64,000 bases of DNA from Guadua angustifolia (taxonomy: Eukaryota; Streptophyta; Magnoliopsida; Poales; Poaceae). Shown here piece after piece: positions 62,624-64,000 of the stretch. The stretch is taken from positions 6,160,423 through 6,224,422 of the forward strand of contig CM070515.1 of NCBI GenBank assembly GCA_036346375.1, read 5' to 3'. The notes under the pieces are model-generated. The model saw only the letters and a list, made by a program, of their open reading frames with translations. It ran no database searches and was not told where the DNA came from. The position numbers were made by a program, and so were the translations under genes. The stretch's first letter is position 1. Every line of letters starts with the position of its first letter.

Positions 62624-64000
62624 ATGGCCGAACCTCCGATTCTTCCTAACGGCAGCACCTTGCCTCCAGCCCCTGCTGCCGTACTTCCCAACCCCACTGC
62701 CGGCGCCCTCCTCCCTGTAGCCGCCGGCCCTCCTCCACCCAACCCTGCTTCCGCTTTATCCACCATTAACGTCAAAACCCACATACCTTTCTCCCTTGTG
62801 CTTGATCCACCAAATTACTCCCGATGGCGAGAGTTGTTCGAGATCCTCGTCGGCAAGTTCGGCGCCACTGATCACCTCTTCTTTGCTTCCGCGCCAGCAG
62901 CGCCTCGACGCCACATGGACAACCACCGACTTCGCCGTCAAGTCTCTTCTCTATGCCTCTGTGTCCGACGAGATTCTTGGCATTGTTCTTCATCGCGGCG
63001 CCTCACTTGCATGACATCTGGGAGAGCGTGGAGGTGCTCTTCCTAATAATCGCACATCGCGAGCTCGCCCTTGAGGCCGAAGTTTAAGACTGGCGCAAGG
63101 AGATCTCTCCATCCTCACCTACTCCCAAATACTCAAGAACTATCTTGATTCTCTTGCCGATGTCGGCCACCACTGTTCGCGATGACACGCTCGTCCTCAC
63201 TCTCCTCCGAGGATTGAGCGAGTCCTATCGCCACATTGCTGCAATCATCAAGACCAAGGAGCCTCTTCCCTCCTTCCTGGCGGTTCGATCTATGCTTCTC
63301 CTCGAAGAAGCCGAGATCAAGACCAACAAAGCCTCGGCCACTTGCCTCCTCACCGCGTCCATGGGCGATCCTCCTCCACAACCACAAAGAACAAAGGCGC
63401 CAAGCACAAAGGAAAGGGGAAGGGCCGCAACAACCAGGGCACCTCTGGTCCTGGCGGCTTCATCCCTTTCCCCAATCAGGGCGGCCCCAACTTCTATGGC
63501 GCCCGCCCTCCGGCTCTGCCGTTTACGCCCGCCTCGGCTCTGCTGTTTAGCGCCCATCCTCGGCTCTGCCGTTTAGCGCCCATCCGGCTTCAACCTGGAT
63601 GGCAGTTTCGTGTCTAGCCTGATCGCCTCCTCCGCGCCCGGCATCCTTGGCCCCGGCCTCATGAAGAGCCTTCTTCACGCCGGGTCTGCAGCACTCGGCG
63701 CCCTTGCCCCCAACTCCTCCGCAGCAACCGGCGCCCCTTGCAGCACCGTCCCTGCTCCATTTGGTGGCGAGCAGTACCCCTCCTGGGATCAAGCGTCTCT
63801 CATCCAAGCGATGAACGCCATGACTCTCCAACACCCTGACCCGGCCGGCTGGTACATGGACTCCGGGGCCTCCTCTCACCTTACCTCCGATTCCGGTAAC
63901 CTCTCCACTCTCCACTCCACACCCTCTCCCTCTACTCAAATCATTGTCGGAAACGGGACCTCTCTTCCCGTGGTTGCCACTGGGGATAAATGTCTTCCTA
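62624..64000 (+). pseudogene. Copia 3 gag and protease, frameshifted
   Basis: Gag opens with a Pro/Ala-rich stretch, then PPNYSRWRELFEILVGKFG. After about 62880 the homology moves to another frame (TDFAVKSLLYASVSDEIL), and again after about 63060 (LLRGLSESYRHIAA). A Pro/Ser-rich linker leads to the protease site MDSGASSHLTSDSGN at about 63855-63900. The frame changes mean that this copy cannot make gag-pol in one piece. Confidence 0.8.

Larger units (their letters stand above)
62362..64000 (+). mobile_element. Ty1-copia retrotransposon 3, antisense to the exportin gene, runs off the right edge
   Basis: 5' LTR 62362-62600 starts TGTTAG and ends TTCA. It is followed directly by a perfect initiator-Met primer site, tggtatcagagc (62601-62612). 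Gag starts at the ATG at 62624 and the protease active site appears near 63860. The pol part lies outside the window. Its LTR is not related by eye to those of copia 1 or 2. Confidence 0.88.

Noticed and set aside
1..64000. CRISPR arrays, bacterial operons, tRNA or rRNA genes
   Set aside because: The window is plant nuclear DNA. I saw no regularly spaced identical repeats with unique spacers, and no tRNA or rRNA-like sequence apart from tRNA primer-binding sites of the copia elements. A tRNAscan or Rfam search would be decisive.

Overview
The window is nuclear DNA from a flowering plant, most likely a grass. The host genes have many short exons with GT-AG introns. The first coding exons are GC-rich, while introns and intergenic DNA are AT-rich. 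The mobile elements are typical of grasses: Stowaway-type MITEs, Ty1-copia elements primed from initiator-Met tRNA, and a CACTA element with TNP2-like and Ulp1-like genes. I could not settle the species.

Layout. (1) Positions 1-4917, minus strand: a P4-ATPase (phospholipid flippase, ALA1 type), whose 3' end lies beyond the left edge. (2) 4918-10125: AT-rich intergenic DNA with a hairpin MITE and an inverted pair of about 390-bp MITEs, all set in TA tracts. (3) 10323-18647, plus strand: a three-exon gene for a small His-rich membrane protein resembling NicO/UreH-type metal transporters; its first intron holds a nearly full-length Ty1-copia element. (4) 19160-23950: two AT-rich tandem arrays of the same family (period about 170 bp) in opposite orientation, flanking an intact VQ-motif gene. 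(5) 25080-33450: a decayed CACTA element on the minus strand (TNP2-like transposase and a second gene ending in a Ulp1/C48 protease domain), with a regular array of short palindromes between the two genes. (6) 34300-37215: intergenic DNA with Stowaway MITEs and an orphan CACTA end. (7) 37217-43374: an LTR retroelement without recognisable pol, whose left LTR carries a solo LTR of a different element with a perfect 5-bp target duplication. (8) 44241 to the right edge, minus strand: an exportin-7-like gene. Its last 25 coding exons splice in silico into 897 uninterrupted codons. Two Ty1-copia elements lie antisense to it, one inside an intron (54064-58894) and one running off the right edge (62362-64000).

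The host genes have unrelated jobs: lipid flipping, probable metal transport, VQ transcription cofactor and nuclear transport. They do not form a cluster. The main story is how intact housekeeping genes coexist with nested insertions confined to introns and spacers. I found no clear new multi-gene system. The structures most worth following up are the inverted array around the VQ gene, the palindrome array in the CACTA element, and a patch in one copia 3' LTR that copies its flanking intron.
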